From contig JAZNBG010000016.1 of NCBI GenBank assembly GCA_045586925.1, positions 1-13,937 of the forward strand: a stretch of 13,937 nucleotides of DNA. Direction: 5' to 3'. The first letter of the stretch is position 1; each line of letters begins with the position of its first letter. Below the pieces are notes generated by a model. That model searched no databases, was not told the DNA's origin, and saw nothing but the letters and a program-made list of their open reading frames with translations. Positions 6,452 to 13,937 of the stretch are shown piece by piece. The DNA comes from SIG440 sp045586925. Its GTDB lineage: Bacteria > Bacillota > Clostridia > Monoglobales > Monoglobaceae. The position numbers were made by a program, and so were the translations under genes.

Positions 6452-7324
6452 ATGCATACAAAAAACAAATTTGTAGAGATTTTTTCATATATTGTGTTGA
6501 CAATTGTATCATTATCATGTGTAATACCGCTGGTGATGATAGTTTCGGCATCATTTTCAAGCGAATCTGCAATACAAAATAATGGTTATGGGATTTTTCC
6601 ACAGCAGATATCTCTAAGCGCTTATAAGGTTATTGTTACAAATTCGTCGGCTTTGACAAGGGCATACATTGTTACAATAATCAGCACTGTTATAGGAACA
6701 TTGTTTAATGTTTGTTTGACTATTCTGACAGCGTATCCACTTTCGCGACAAGATTATGTATGGAAAGACAAGTTTAATTTGTACTTTTATTTTACACAAA
6801 TCTTTTCAGGAGGAATGATACCTGCCTATATCATCAACACACAGTATCTGGGGCTTAAAAATAATCCGTTAGTGTTGATTCTTCCTATGGCGATGTCTGT
6901 GTGGAATGTATTTTTGCTTCGTACATATTTCAGACAGGTTCCTACAGCGCTGATTGAGGCAGCCAAGATTGATGGTGCAGGAGAGTGGAAAATTTTGTTC
7001 ACGGTTATATGTCCGATTGCAAAGGCGGGAATTGCAACCATTGCGGTTATGGTAACGCTGGCCTTTTGGAACGAATGGTATACCTGTCTTATGTATATGA
7101 GCAAGGATGATTACATTACATTGCAGTATTTTTTGCAAAAGGTATTATCCAATATTAATGCGTTACAAAAAGATACAAGCGGAGTAGTACAGGATTTAAG
7201 CAATATGCCAAATGAGACGGCAAGAATGGCTCTGTGTGTATTTGCGGCAGGTCCGATGATTGCAATTTTCCCGTTCTTTCAGAAATATTTTGTGCGCGGA
7301 GTTGCACTTGGTTCAGTAAAATAA
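6452..7324 (+). CDS. Sugar ABC transporter permease, YtcP-like
   Basis: This is the second, MalG-type permease, 290 aa. I chose the ATG at 6452 because AGAAAGG lies five bases before it and the product then begins with a short basic tail and the first helix, as in relatives. An ATG at 6371 would overlap the preceding gene and add 27 unlikely residues. About six membrane helices are visible. The EAA loop reads EAAKIDGAGEWKILFTVICP at about 169-188. FGQ-like family endings are replaced here by YFVRGVALGSVK, which is typical of YtcP relatives. It follows the LplB-like gene by 55 bases and should form a heterodimer with it. No ATPase is encoded in the window, and in Firmicutes a shared MsmX-type ATPase often powers such importers. 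Confidence 0.92.
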   Translation: MHTKNKFVEIFSYIVLTIVSLSCVIPLVMIVSASFSSESAIQNNGYGIFPQQISLSAYKVIVTNSSALTRAYIVTIISTVIGTLFNVCLTILTAYPLSRQDYVWKDKFNLYFYFTQIFSGGMIPAYIINTQYLGLKNNPLVLILPMAMSVWNVFLLRTYFRQVPTALIEAAKIDGAGEWKILFTVICPIAKAGIATIAVMVTLAFWNEWYTCLMYMSKDDYITLQYFLQKVLSNINALQKDTSGVVQDLSNMPNETARMALCVFAAGPMIAIFPFFQKYFVRGVALGSVK

Positions 7325-7354
7325 TAAATTTAAATATAGAGAGGAGCTTATTTT

Positions 7355-8830
7355 ATGAAAAAGAGGATTATGGGAAGAAGGATTTTAGCTGTTTTGTTGG
7401 CTGTTATGATTGGCTGTGCTTGTCTGACAGGTTGTAAGTCTGATTCGGGCAACGGTGATGGCGAGATTGCTAAGGTGGTATGGTATATTCCTGATCTTGT
7501 ACAGGGAAATATGGTTGACGAAGTAATGCAGAATGTAAACGATATTTTAAGAACAAGATACAATATGGAGCTTGAGCTTTACGGTCCCGGCCGGGAAGGC
7601 TTTGTTACTCAGATGCAGCTTATGAATTCCAGCAGAGAAGAATATGACCTGGCATTTACTTCTAACTGGACCAACAATTACTTTACGGGTATCAGCAATG
7701 GTGTGTTTGCAGATATCACAGATTTATTGCCGGAATATGCTCCGAAACTTTATGCAAGTATTGAGGACTATGTTTGGGAATCAATATCATCAGATGGCAG
7801 AATTTATGCGGTTCCCAACTGGCAGGTTATGGCAAGATCAACAGGATTGGCTATACCAACAAGCAAGCTGGAAAAGACAGGATTTAAAATTGAAGACATA
7901 AACACAATGGATGACCTTACTGAGTATTTAGAGGCACTTAACGCATTAGAGCCTGATACAAACAGAATTCAGAATAATATGTGGGCAACGTTGGCATCTA
8001 CGTTTGATATTCTGGCATTGATTGATAATACAATCCCTGGTGCAATTTATGTTTCAGAAGAGGGCAAGCCGGTTGTATTTAACCAGTTTGAATCAGATGA
8101 ATATGCTGAATATGTGAAAAACAGACGTTTGTGGGTTACAGAAGGATATGCATTTAATGCATATGCGCCGGATTATGACGGAAGTTTGAAGGAAAGACAG
8201 GAGGTTCCGTTCTCTATTGTTAACTACAAGCCCGGTATCGAGGCAGACCTTGAAAGAAATCTGGGCTATGATATGACTGTTAAACAATTTTCTCCCGGAA
8301 TATTGTCTACAACAGGTATTACATCTGCTATGACGGGTGTAAGCTCCACAAGTAAAAATCCTGAGAATGCAGTTAAAATGCTTGAAATAATGAACACAGA
8401 CAGAGATGTATTAAATCTTCTTTGCTGGGGTATAGAAGGAAAGAACTACGAAAAGATTTCAGAAAACAGAATTTCTCCGATCAAGGATTCAGGATATACA
8501 AATATATCAAACTGGATTCTTGGATCACAGAAAAATTCATTTGTAAGCGGAACTCAGAGCGATACTGTTTGGGAAGAAACAGAGGAATTCAACAACACCG
8601 GTGTGGTTTCACCCCTTTTGGGCTTTAACTTTAATGCAGATAATGTAGGTGTTGAAATAACCAATTGCCAGGCAGTAGTTGATGAAAATATTGAATTTTT
8701 AGAGCTTGGTTTGGTTGATGAAGCGGCATACAAGAGCTTCGTTGACAAGCTTAAAAAGGCTGGAGCTGATACAATCGTAAAAGAGTTGCAGAAGCAGGTT
8801 GATGAATGGTGGGTAGCAAACAAAAAATAA
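7355..8830 (+). CDS. Extracellular sugar-binding lipoprotein (LplA-like, DUF3502)
   Basis: The 491-aa product starts with a lipoprotein signal whose lipobox is LTGC, the modified cysteine being residue 27, followed by a polar linker rich in Ser, Gly and Asp. The body is a two-lobed solute-binding fold. The last part (about 424-491), from FNFNADNVGVEI to QKQVDEWWVANKK, has the pattern of the DUF3502 domain that ends LplA-type binding proteins. It would be anchored on the outer face of the membrane, capture an oligosaccharide and deliver it to the two permeases encoded just upstream. Length agrees with Bacillus LplA (about 500 aa). GAGAGGAG precedes the ATG. The ligand is unknown; relatives are linked to plant cell-wall or complex glycans. 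Confidence 0.92.
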   Translation: MKKRIMGRRILAVLLAVMIGCACLTGCKSDSGNGDGEIAKVVWYIPDLVQGNMVDEVMQNVNDILRTRYNMELELYGPGREGFVTQMQLMNSSREEYDLAFTSNWTNNYFTGISNGVFADITDLLPEYAPKLYASIEDYVWESISSDGRIYAVPNWQVMARSTGLAIPTSKLEKTGFKIEDINTMDDLTEYLEALNALEPDTNRIQNNMWATLASTFDILALIDNTIPGAIYVSEEGKPVVFNQFESDEYAEYVKNRRLWVTEGYAFNAYAPDYDGSLKERQEVPFSIVNYKPGIEADLERNLGYDMTVKQFSPGILSTTGITSAMTGVSSTSKNPENAVKMLEIMNTDRDVLNLLCWGIEGKNYEKISENRISPIKDSGYTNISNWILGSQKNSFVSGTQSDTVWEETEEFNNTGVVSPLLGFNFNADNVGVEITNCQAVVDENIEFLELGLVDEAAYKSFVDKLKKAGADTIVKELQKQVDEWWVANKK

Positions 8831-8877
8831 TTGTTGATGGCTGTACTCAATATTGATTACTACAAGGAGTGAACATT

Positions 8878-10371
8878 TTGATTAGATTAATGCTCAAAAA
8901 GCTTTTGGCATTGACTTTATGTGTAAGCATAGGAACTATAAGCACAATAACGTGCTTTGCGGCAGATGCCGATGGCGAAAAGCTTATCAGCGGTACAACA
9001 GGGACAGGCGGAATCCAGGTGCAGATTCTGGTGACGGAGAAGGTTGATGAAAATGCAGACATAAATATAAGCAATATCGGCACAATAATCCGACAAATAT
9101 CGCAGGTTGTTTCGGATGCTGACGGCAAGTACAGCACAAAGCTTTTGGGACTTGAAACCGGCAAATGGTATGTTGCAAAGATAAACGATAATGACACGAT
9201 AAAGCGTATTGAATTTTACTGTGCCACAAACGACGAACGATTGGTGTTGTATCAGCAGATTGCAGCAATTGATAAGTCAAGCGCCGGTGCATTTGATTCT
9301 GTTAAACAGATTATAACCAACAATCAGGATATCTTAAATTGGGATTTGACCATATTTAATATGCTTGAGAATGAAACAAAGGTTGCATCCCAAATTATAG
9401 ATATGAGCAAAGGAAACACTGACGGAAGCTCACTGGAAGCTGAATTTCAGGAACTGATGAACAGTCTGTATTCAGAGCAGACTGTGTTGAATGAGAGAAA
9501 AGCAGTTGCACTTTCTAAAATCAACACAAAGAAGTGGGATAAGATAAAAGAGGTATTAAACAGTTATGCTGATATTTTAGAAATTTATGGATTTGACCGC
9601 ACATCGTATACCTCTCTCCATCCTGAAACACAGACAACCTTGTGTCAGACACTTGCAAAAGCAACCTATACAGATATTACCGAGTTTGTAAATGCTGTAA
9701 AAGCGAAAATAGCAGAGCTGAAAACAACGGTTAGTACAGGAAGCAACAGCGGAAGTGGCGGTTCAGGCGGTGGTGGTAGTGTACTTGGCGGATTTACGGC
9801 TCAGGTATATAAACCCGCATTCAACGATTTGGATTCTGTTGAATGGGCAAAGGCAAGCATAACAAGCCTTTACGATAAGGGGATAGTTTCGGGCGTGGGC
9901 GCAGGAAGGTTTGCGCCAAACGAAGTTGTTACCAGAGAACAATTTTTGAAGATGCTAATTTTGTCTGCAAATCTGTTCGACAAAAATGCATCAGCAGAGT
10001 TTTCGGATGTATCAAAATCTGACTGGAGCTATGGATATATCGCATCAGCTTATAAAATAGGTGTTGCATCCGGTATAGGCGGCGGTCTTTTCGGAAAGGA
10101 AGCTTTATTGACAAGACAGGATGCGGCAACCTTTGCTTACAGAGTGATAAAGTTTCTCGGAATAAGATATGAGTTGCCTGATGGCAAGACAAAGTTTACA
10201 GATAATTCGGACATAGCTGAATATGCACTTGATGCAGTAGCTGTTTTGAGCAATCTTGGAGTTATAAACGGAATGGGGGATGGTTCATTCAAACCGCAGG
10301 AAACAATTACAAGAGCTCAGACGGCGGTGATGGTAAATAATCTTATGAAAGCTATTGCTGAAAAACAGTAA
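8878..10371 (+). CDS. Secreted S-layer homology (SLH) protein with unknown N-terminal region
   Basis: I place the start at TTG 8878, eight bases after AAGGAG. The longer frame from GTG 8869 would begin inside that binding site, and ATG 8890 is too far from it. The 497-aa product has a signal peptide (about 1-28, ending CFAAD). Next is a beta-sandwich-like segment (about 31-125) with VVSDADGKYSTKLLGLETGKWYV split here by eye, similar in rhythm to Ig-like repeats of clostridial surface proteins. A mostly helical region (about 125-285) follows, then a Gly/Ser linker around GSGGSGGGGS, and three SLH repeats (about 312-355, 373-430, 439-495). SLH triplets bind pyruvylated wall polymers, so the protein should be fixed to the cell surface. 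It follows the binding lipoprotein by 47 bases, in the same operon. I see no catalytic domain; a glycan-binding or scaffold role is inferred. Confidence 0.85.
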   Translation: MIRLMLKKLLALTLCVSIGTISTITCFAADADGEKLISGTTGTGGIQVQILVTEKVDENADINISNIGTIIRQISQVVSDADGKYSTKLLGLETGKWYVAKINDNDTIKRIEFYCATNDERLVLYQQIAAIDKSSAGAFDSVKQIITNNQDILNWDLTIFNMLENETKVASQIIDMSKGNTDGSSLEAEFQELMNSLYSEQTVLNERKAVALSKINTKKWDKIKEVLNSYADILEIYGFDRTSYTSLHPETQTTLCQTLAKATYTDITEFVNAVKAKIAELKTTVSTGSNSGSGGSGGGGSVLGGFTAQVYKPAFNDLDSVEWAKASITSLYDKGIVSGVGAGRFAPNEVVTREQFLKMLILSANLFDKNASAEFSDVSKSDWSYGYIASAYKIGVASGIGGGLFGKEALLTRQDAATFAYRVIKFLGIRYELPDGKTKFTDNSDIAEYALDAVAVLSNLGVINGMGDGSFKPQETITRAQTAVMVNNLMKAIAEKQ

Positions 10372-10386
10372 GGCAAGGAGGAAGAA

Positions 10387-13300
10387 ATGAAGAACATTAA
10401 AAGAAAAGTCATTGCTTTAATGCTGGCGTGTGCACTTGTGACACCTGCTATTACTGTATATCCCGCTGAAGAAGCTGAGGAGAAAGTGTATTATTATAAG
10501 GAAGATTTTGAAAGAGCAGCATCTGCTGACCAGATAGGATATACATATACGGGAAGTGGAACCGCAACAATTGTAGATACTGCAGATTTAGAAGATGTTG
10601 AAAACACAAGCCCTGATGATAAGAAAGCGCTGCATTTGAGTTACAGTGGTCCGTTAGGGTCAACAGAGCAGCGTAAAAGAGCGAGCATCAAATTTGATAA
10701 GCCTATAACAAGGGGTGAGGTAGTAGTTGAAATCAGGGCAATGATAGGTAACTGTTCAGCGCAACAGGTTGGTGTGCTAACATCCGCCGGAAGACATATG
10801 GCGCTTATCATAACCGAAGAAACAACGGGCTTAATCAGAAACAATTCTTCCGGGCACGTAGATGCCAGAGCAGAGGTCAACAGATGGTATGATTACAAAT
10901 GGGTTATTAACCTGGATAATCGTAATTTTGACTTTTATGTTGACGGAGAGCGCAAAGCAATTATGAGCGATTTCTATTTCAGTGATGCAGATGAGGTTGG
11001 TATGATTCAGCTTAACCTGCTTGGAACCAATAATCAGAAATCAGATTTGTATGTAACTGACGTAAAAATAAGTACAAATTCTCAGGAAGGTGAAGCTGAA
11101 GCCGTAGCAGAAATCGAAGAAAAGTATAAAATTCCCGTTGGGTTATTAAAGGCTCTTGGAATTTTTACAGATGCTGATATGGTTGATATGAATAAGACCA
11201 TCACCAGAGCAGAATTTGCAAAGCTGGTTGTTAAAATGAAGGGCATCAGCGAAGGGGATTTAACATCGAATATTTATGCAGACAGTACATTTTCGGATGT
11301 AGCGGATACCCATCCTTTAAAAAGATATATTATGTATCTGAAGAATAACGGCATTGTATCGGGATATAGCAATTCGATTTTCAGACCCGAAAATGAAATC
11401 AGCCGTGCCGAAGCTCAGAAGATTTTGCTGAGCATACTGGGTTATACACCTTATGCAGAGGCAAAGGGTGGATATTCAAACGGTTATGAGTATCTTGCAA
11501 AGGAAACAGATATAAACAAGAATGTTGAAAATATCGGCGCACTGACCTATGGCGATGCCATCACAATGGTATACAATACGTTGCACGTGGATTTGTTTGA
11601 CGTAGTTTCAGTGACAGATGATTCTGTCTTGTATACCCTGAAGCCAGGGACAAGCATCCTTGAAAACGTATATGGCTGTGAAAAAATTACGGGCGTTCTT
11701 AATGCGTCGCAGTATTCGGGCTTGTCATATACACACAGCAAAGAGCACAGCATAGAGATAAATCAGACAGAATACAATACCGACAGTGCAGATTATAACA
11801 AGTATCTGGGCTATAACGTGATTGGTTATGCAAAAAAAGAAGAGAAAGATCTTCTCTTTGCATATCCGTACAGAAACGAGACCGAAGTAATCGTGGCAGA
11901 CCAAATCATTAATATAACCGAATCCGAAGATGATGTTAAGGTAATATACGAGAGACAGAACGGAAAAGAAAAGGAAATTAGCGTTAAAAAGCTCACAAAC
12001 GGAATTTATAATGGCTTATCCCTGAGCAGAGAATTAACGGCGGCAGACCTTGATATCAAATCAGGAAACCTGACATATCTGGATAATAATTCAGCCGGAG
12101 AATACGATGTTGTTATCATTACCGAATACAAAAATCTGGTGATTGATGCGATAAATGTCAATGAGAATTGTATATACGGCAAAAACGGAGAAACGATTTA
12201 CCTCAACGAGAATTACGTGATTACAAAAAATGGTAAAGCTGTTGGATTAGGGGAGCTTTCAGAATGGGATTCAATCGCTGTTCTTCAGGGAGCAGGAGAT
12301 ATGACAAATCCTGTATATACCGAAGTTTTGGTGACAACTAAAACGGTTACCGGTATTGTTGAAAGTATCGGAGCAGATTATTACAGAATAAATGGTGAAA
12401 AATACCTTCCGTCTCCATATTACTTTGAGCTTGATGGCCCTATTGCGGTAAATGAAGATTTAACTGTTGTTTTGGATATTGATGGAAAAATTCTTGCGAA
12501 GGATGACTCAAAGTCCATCAAAAAGGAAAATATAGGCTACCTGCTGGCTGTTGCTCCGGGTAAAAGCTTCGGGGATAAAAACAGATTCAGAATGCTGTGT
12601 TCAGACGGAGAAATAACAGTATTTGAGGGTGCATCCAAAATAGTGCTGAATGATGTTCCCAAAACAGAAATAAGCGATATAGAGACTATTTTAAAACAGA
12701 CAGGAAAGAACCAGACAACTGTTATGCAACCCATAAAATACTGGTTGAACACGTCGGGAGAAATCAGAAAGATAGATTCTCAGTATTTTACACCGTTTAC
12801 AACCCTTACATCAAGGTATCACAGACAGCAACTGCGAGGCTTCCAGGAATCAAGCACTTATGAATTGTTCTATTCCAATGCGACAAAAATATTTGTTGTT
12901 CCGGAGGAGGACGAGGACAATTATGCAGTTATAAAGGGCGCTGATTTGCCTGCGGATATTCAGTATACGTGTCAGGGCTTCAGCCGCAACGATTACGGCA
13001 TAGCAGAAGTGATAGTGCTGGAAACAGCCGCAAAAAAGGTGATAACAACGTCATCTTCGCAAATGATAATCAATGATATTGAGAATGTTTTAAATGATGA
13101 CGGCGAAGAGGTTTGCAAAATCTACGGATATTACAACAACAAATATGTGGGATATCTCACAAAGACTCTTGGAATGGGCAGTGGTCTTGGGCGAGGTGAC
13201 GTAGTAAGAATTACGGTTGCCAACGATGAGATTACTGATATGTCAAGAGACTTTATTCTCAGCAGAAACCCCGCATTCGGGACCTCTGATGGCTTTACAA

Positions 13301-13581
13301 GCTATTGCTTTACGGTTTACGGTATGATAACCTGCGTAGAGGATGGGTATGTTGCTATGAAAACAGATTTGACCTCCGACACAATATATCCCTTTGAAAT
13401 AAGAACAGGAACACGTATTTATCTTTATGACAGGAGTGTAAGGGATGCTGAAATCGTACCAATAAATCCCAGAGATTTAACCTTATATACAAACGATAAG
13501 CAACCGAACGCAAAAGTATATCTGCGTGCCAACTACGGAGCGCCGGTTGATATCCTGATAATTTTACCTGAAAAAAATTAA
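10387..13581 (+). CDS. Large secreted protein with jelly-roll-like N-domain and internal SLH repeats
   Basis: This 1064-aa protein has AGGAGG six bases before its ATG and a signal peptide (about 1-27, ending VYPA). Residues about 35-230 look like a concanavalin/LamG-type beta-sandwich: YYYKEDFE at the start, a KALHLSY strand, and WYDYKWVINLDNRNFDFYVDGE, a pattern common in carbohydrate-binding or laminin-G-like folds. SLH-type repeats follow at about 249-283, 300-350 and, degenerate, 362-405. The second is the clearest (FSDVADTHPLKRYIMYLKNNGIVSG split by eye, then FRPENEISRAEA). The remaining 660 residues are beta-rich, with recurring short domains such as ITGVLNASQYSGL and VTGIVESIGADYYRINGEKY. 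I do not recognise a catalytic domain. It lies 15 bases after the preceding SLH gene, and co-expression with the importer suggests glycan capture or presentation at the wall. Confidence 0.85.
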   Translation: MKNIKRKVIALMLACALVTPAITVYPAEEAEEKVYYYKEDFERAASADQIGYTYTGSGTATIVDTADLEDVENTSPDDKKALHLSYSGPLGSTEQRKRASIKFDKPITRGEVVVEIRAMIGNCSAQQVGVLTSAGRHMALIITEETTGLIRNNSSGHVDARAEVNRWYDYKWVINLDNRNFDFYVDGERKAIMSDFYFSDADEVGMIQLNLLGTNNQKSDLYVTDVKISTNSQEGEAEAVAEIEEKYKIPVGLLKALGIFTDADMVDMNKTITRAEFAKLVVKMKGISEGDLTSNIYADSTFSDVADTHPLKRYIMYLKNNGIVSGYSNSIFRPENEISRAEAQKILLSILGYTPYAEAKGGYSNGYEYLAKETDINKNVENIGALTYGDAITMVYNTLHVDLFDVVSVTDDSVLYTLKPGTSILENVYGCEKITGVLNASQYSGLSYTHSKEHSIEINQTEYNTDSADYNKYLGYNVIGYAKKEEKDLLFAYPYRNETEVIVADQIINITESEDDVKVIYERQNGKEKEISVKKLTNGIYNGLSLSRELTAADLDIKSGNLTYLDNNSAGEYDVVIITEYKNLVIDAINVNENCIYGKNGETIYLNENYVITKNGKAVGLGELSEWDSIAVLQGAGDMTNPVYTEVLVTTKTVTGIVESIGADYYRINGEKYLPSPYYFELDGPIAVNEDLTVVLDIDGKILAKDDSKSIKKENIGYLLAVAPGKSFGDKNRFRMLCSDGEITVFEGASKIVLNDVPKTEISDIETILKQTGKNQTTVMQPIKYWLNTSGEIRKIDSQYFTPFTTLTSRYHRQQLRGFQESSTYELFYSNATKIFVVPEEDEDNYAVIKGADLPADIQYTCQGFSRNDYGIAEVIVLETAAKKVITTSSSQMIINDIENVLNDDGEEVCKIYGYYNNKYVGYLTKTLGMGSGLGRGDVVRITVANDEITDMSRDFILSRNPAFGTSDGFTSYCFTVYGMITCVEDGYVAMKTDLTSDTIYPFEIRTGTRIYLYDRSVRDAEIVPINPRDLTLYTNDKQPNAKVYLRANYGAPVDILIILPEKN

Positions 13582-13610
13582 ATTTATAATAAAAAGGAGT
13601 GTTTAAATTT

Positions 13611-13937
13611 ATGAAAGTATTGAAAAAACAATTGTCAATGCTAATTGTGTTATCAATGGTTATGTCAATGTTGTGCTGTAATGCAAGTGCTGCAGCCGTA
13701 ACCTCGGTATCCGGCACAAGCGGTGCAGTACTGACGGATGGCGGTCAAATCAGCACAACCGAAAGCGGCCTGGTTATCACCTATGGTGGAGCTTTGGATG
13801 CAACGGCTCAGGCAGCTCTTGCGACAGATGTTGTATTGGCAACCGATGTTGAGGAACAAAAGGTTCTGCACCTTGCAAACCCGGGCAGATCATGGGATGC
13901 AGATAATCTCAGATATACCTTTGATGGCGTGCCCACT
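13611..13937 (+). CDS. Secreted protein, 3' end beyond the window
   Basis: An open frame of 109 codons runs from ATG 13611 to the window edge without a stop. AAGGAG lies 11 bases upstream, a slightly long spacing. Residues 1 to about 28 form a clear signal peptide (basic start, hydrophobic core rich in Leu, Met and Val, then NASAAA). The mature part is rich in Thr, Gly and Ala. EEQKVLHLANPGRSWDAD near residues 83-100 resembles the KKALHLSYSG strand region of the neighbouring 1064-aa protein, so the two may share an N-terminal beta-sandwich module. It is the sixth gene of the operon seen here. Its main domain, and any catalytic function, lie outside the window. Minus-strand frames overlapping it are not convincing. 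Confidence 0.8.
   Translation, partial: MKVLKKQLSMLIVLSMVMSMLCCNASAAAVTSVSGTSGAVLTDGGQISTTESGLVITYGGALDATAQAALATDVVLATDVEEQKVLHLANPGRSWDADNLRYTFDGVPT

Noticed and set aside
8847..8856. TCAATATTGA palindrome between the lipoprotein and SLH genes as a terminator
   Set aside because: The stem would be five AT-rich pairs or fewer with no loop and no T-run, so it should not stop transcription.
8847..9197. Minus-strand open frame of 116 codons over the start of the first SLH gene
   Set aside because: It lies opposite a gene with a clear signal peptide and SLH repeats, and has a low-complexity Ser/Pro composition typical of antisense frames.
13355..13871. Minus-strand open frames (120 and 68 codons) across the end of the operon
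   Set aside because: They are antisense to the 1064-aa gene's end and to the next gene's signal peptide, and have no convincing ribosome binding site or domain.
1..13937. CRISPR arrays, tRNA or rRNA genes, insertion sequences, phage or defence genes
   Set aside because: Reading both strands shows no regularly spaced repeats, cloverleaf sequences, transposase or phage proteins; this is a metabolic and cell-surface locus.

Overview
The window is AT-rich, with strong AGGAGG-type ribosome binding sites, SigA-like promoters, a DUF3502-type sugar-binding lipoprotein and S-layer homology (SLH) domains. Together these point to a low-GC Gram-positive of class Clostridia. The mix of SLH surface proteins, an LplB/YtcP-type importer and AraC regulators resembles uncultured gut Clostridia, including pectin specialists such as Monoglobus. 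That placement is inference, because no rRNA or other taxonomic marker is present.

Layout. Positions 1-84 are probably the last 27 codons of a gene, followed by a terminator-like hairpin. About 690 bases then carry no convincing gene but several inverted repeats. A Gfo/Idh/MocA oxidoreductase (773-2047, minus) and a cupin-AraC regulator (2170-2979, plus) diverge from a short shared region in which the two -10 boxes overlap. A strong two-way terminator (3001-3037) separates the AraC gene from a membrane-bound AraC regulator (3067-5205, minus). That regulator diverges from a long plus-strand operon starting at 5437: two sugar ABC permeases (5437-6396, 6452-7324), a binding lipoprotein (7355-8830), a 497-aa secreted SLH protein (8878-10371), a 1064-aa secreted protein with internal SLH repeats (10387-13581), and a further secreted protein cut by the window edge (13611 onward). 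Gaps in the operon are 15-55 bases and none contains an obvious terminator.

How it may work (inference). The membrane AraC protein senses a carbohydrate outside the cell and activates the operon through two near-identical 19-bp sites, 20 bp apart, that lie next to and overlap the operon's -35 box. A possible CcpA (cre) site over the first ribosome binding site would add glucose repression. The SLH proteins would sit on the cell wall and hold or process the glycan. The lipoprotein and permeases would import the oligosaccharide, powered by an ATPase encoded elsewhere, and the NAD-dependent oxidoreductase could act on the sugar inside. The substrate cannot be read from the sequence.

The most notable parts are the co-transcription of a sugar importer with large SLH surface proteins of unknown function, the 1064-aa protein with about 660 unassigned residues, the tandem operator and the structured gene-free region at the left. 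I see no tRNA, rRNA, CRISPR array, insertion sequence or phage gene.
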